A stretch of 42,014 nucleotides of DNA, taken from contig JAQCFT010000003.1 of assembly GCA_027619545.1 (NCBI GenBank), positions 1-42,014 on the forward strand. The letters are read 5' to 3'. This document shows positions 41,156-42,014 of this stretch, one piece after another. The stretch comes from Verrucomicrobiota bacterium (GTDB lineage: Bacteria > Verrucomicrobiota > Verrucomicrobiia > Limisphaerales > AAA164-E04). A program made the position numbers and the translations under genes. Position 1 is the stretch's first letter. Every line of letters starts with the position of its first letter. The notes below the pieces were generated by a model. That model was not told the DNA's origin. It searched no databases and saw nothing but the letters and a program-made list of their open reading frames with translations.

Positions 41156-42014
41156 ATGGCAACTCACACAGATTCAAAAGATCGATTCGATTGGAAGAAA
41201 TTCCTCAACTCCTTCGGGCCTTTGTTTGGCCTCCTGCTCGTTATCGGATTGTTTTCATTGAGCGAAGAACTGCGACCGGTCTTTTTCACCGGAGGCAATG
41301 CCAAACTCATCCTCACCCAGACTGTCATCGTGGCCACCGGGGCTCTGGGTATGACGCTGGTGATTGTCAGTGGCGGGATTGATTTGAGCGCCGGGTCGGT
41401 GGTGGCCTTGACCAGTGTGGTGGCTGCCACGTTGTTGGTTCAGGAAGTTCATCCGGTTGCCGTGGTTTTGCTGACGGTTCTTGCTGGAGGCTGCATTGGC
41501 GCCATCAATGGCGGCATCATCGCCGGGTTCAAAATGGTGCCATTCATCGTGACGCTGGGGATGATGGGGATCGCGCGCGGTGTCTCTAAATGGTTGGGAA
41601 ACAATCAAACTGTCAATCCCGAGAACAACCCTCTCAATCGCCTGATGGAACCAGTCAATCCTCTGGAACTTTGGCCGCTGCCCATCGGGGTGTGGGTGAC
41701 CATTGGACTGGCTTTGATCATGATGGTTATCATGAAATACTCCATTTTCGGACGCTACATATTCGCCATCGGTTCCAATGAAGACACCGCACGTCTGTGC
41801 GGTATTCGTGTGCGAACAACCAAGGTGATGATTTATGCGCTGGCCGGACTGTTCTTTGGTTTGGCGGGCTTGATGCAATACTCCCGTTTGACCCAGGGAG
41901 ATCCAACGGTGGCGATCGGACTTGAACTTGAGATCATTGCCGCAGTAGTGATTGGTGGTGCCAGCCTCAGTGGGGGTGCCGGCAGCATCTCGGGAACCAT
42001 TCTTGGCGCACTGA
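41156..42014 (+). CDS. Sugar ABC transporter permease (RbsC type), C-terminus outside the window
   Basis: The frame is open from ATG 41156 to the window edge, 286 codons. It starts MATHTDSKDRFDWKKFLNSF, then several membrane helices: SFGPLFGLLLVIGLFSL, TVIVATGALGMTLVIVSGG, VVALTSVVAATLLV, AVVLLTVLAGGCIGAINGG. Family motifs are SGGIDLSAGSVVAL, MVPFIVTLGMMGIARGVS, AIGSNEDTARLCGI and VIGGASLSGGAGSISGTILG. It forms the membrane pore of the ribose-type importer. Only the last helix or two are missing, since the permease family is usually about 320-350 residues. Confidence 0.92.
   Translation, partial: MATHTDSKDRFDWKKFLNSFGPLFGLLLVIGLFSLSEELRPVFFTGGNAKLILTQTVIVATGALGMTLVIVSGGIDLSAGSVVALTSVVAATLLVQEVHPVAVVLLTVLAGGCIGAINGGIIAGFKMVPFIVTLGMMGIARGVSKWLGNNQTVNPENNPLNRLMEPVNPLELWPLPIGVWVTIGLALIMMVIMKYSIFGRYIFAIGSNEDTARLCGIRVRTTKVMIYALAGLFFGLAGLMQYSRLTQGDPTVAIGLELEIIAAVVIGGASLSGGAGSISGTILGAL

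Noticed and set aside
1-42014. CRISPR arrays, tRNA or rRNA genes, transposases and prophage genes.
   Set aside because: No regular spaced repeats, cloverleaf-like sequences with CCA-type ends, DDE or integrase motifs were recognised; a tRNA or Rfam scan could not be run.

Overview
The window comes from a free-living, probably marine or detritus-associated bacterium of the Planctomycetota-Verrucomicrobiota-Chlamydiota group, most likely a verrucomicrobial lineage. The evidence is the gene families: a DUF1501 gene directly behind a PSCyt1/DUF1549/DUF1553 gene, two large secreted propeller/HEAT proteins with C-terminal haem-c domains, a DUF1080 domain, a Cys-type sulfatase, TAT-exported enzymes and LamG/TSP3 surface proteins. 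These are inferences from recognisable motifs; no database search was run.

Layout. 1-9.5 kb: a truncated exported protein, a tandem two-triad esterase, a DUF1080-esterase fusion flanked by an intergenic repeat, a TAT metallophosphoesterase, a LamG/TSP3 surface protein and a membrane PAS receptor without an output domain. 9.6-15.3 kb, all on minus: a small unknown ORF, a sodium/solute symporter and anhydro-MurNAc kinase pair, a secreted esterase and an outer-membrane porin. 15.3-26.5 kb: a cytochrome-type dehydrogenase, an RHH regulator overlapping a YkgJ protein, a secreted FAD oxidoreductase, a small protein with a nucleotidyltransferase, and the DUF1501/DUF1553 pair. 26.7-33 kb: a defence or stability cluster with three PIN-type toxin-antitoxin modules, a four-TM protein and a 1112-residue HEAT/cytochrome protein. 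33-42 kb: a GH32 fructan hydrolase with an inserted domain, an orphan ParA, a membrane protein, a sulfatase, and a ribose-type sugar ABC operon running off the window.

Most genes encode exported enzymes for esters, sulfates and glycans, with porin, symporter and ABC importer providing uptake. A plausible picture is a polysaccharide scavenger that de-esterifies and desulfates glycans outside the cytoplasm, oxidises sugars through haem-c proteins, imports the products and recycles cell-wall amino sugars.

The least expected observations are: (1) an intergenic repeat family (five copies here) whose hairpin shows a compensatory base change, one copy of which covers the 5' end of the AnmK gene; (2) a short G/C palindromic motif on both sides of one vapBC module; (3) a recurring layout of -35, about 17 bp, -10 and 5-8 nt before the start codon, suggesting leaderless transcription; (4) an RHH gene with its own promoter and operator, overlapping a YkgJ gene where a toxin would normally lie; and (5) a 65-residue protein gene translationally coupled to an MNT/AbiEii-like nucleotidyltransferase. 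No RNA gene, CRISPR array, transposase or prophage was recognised.
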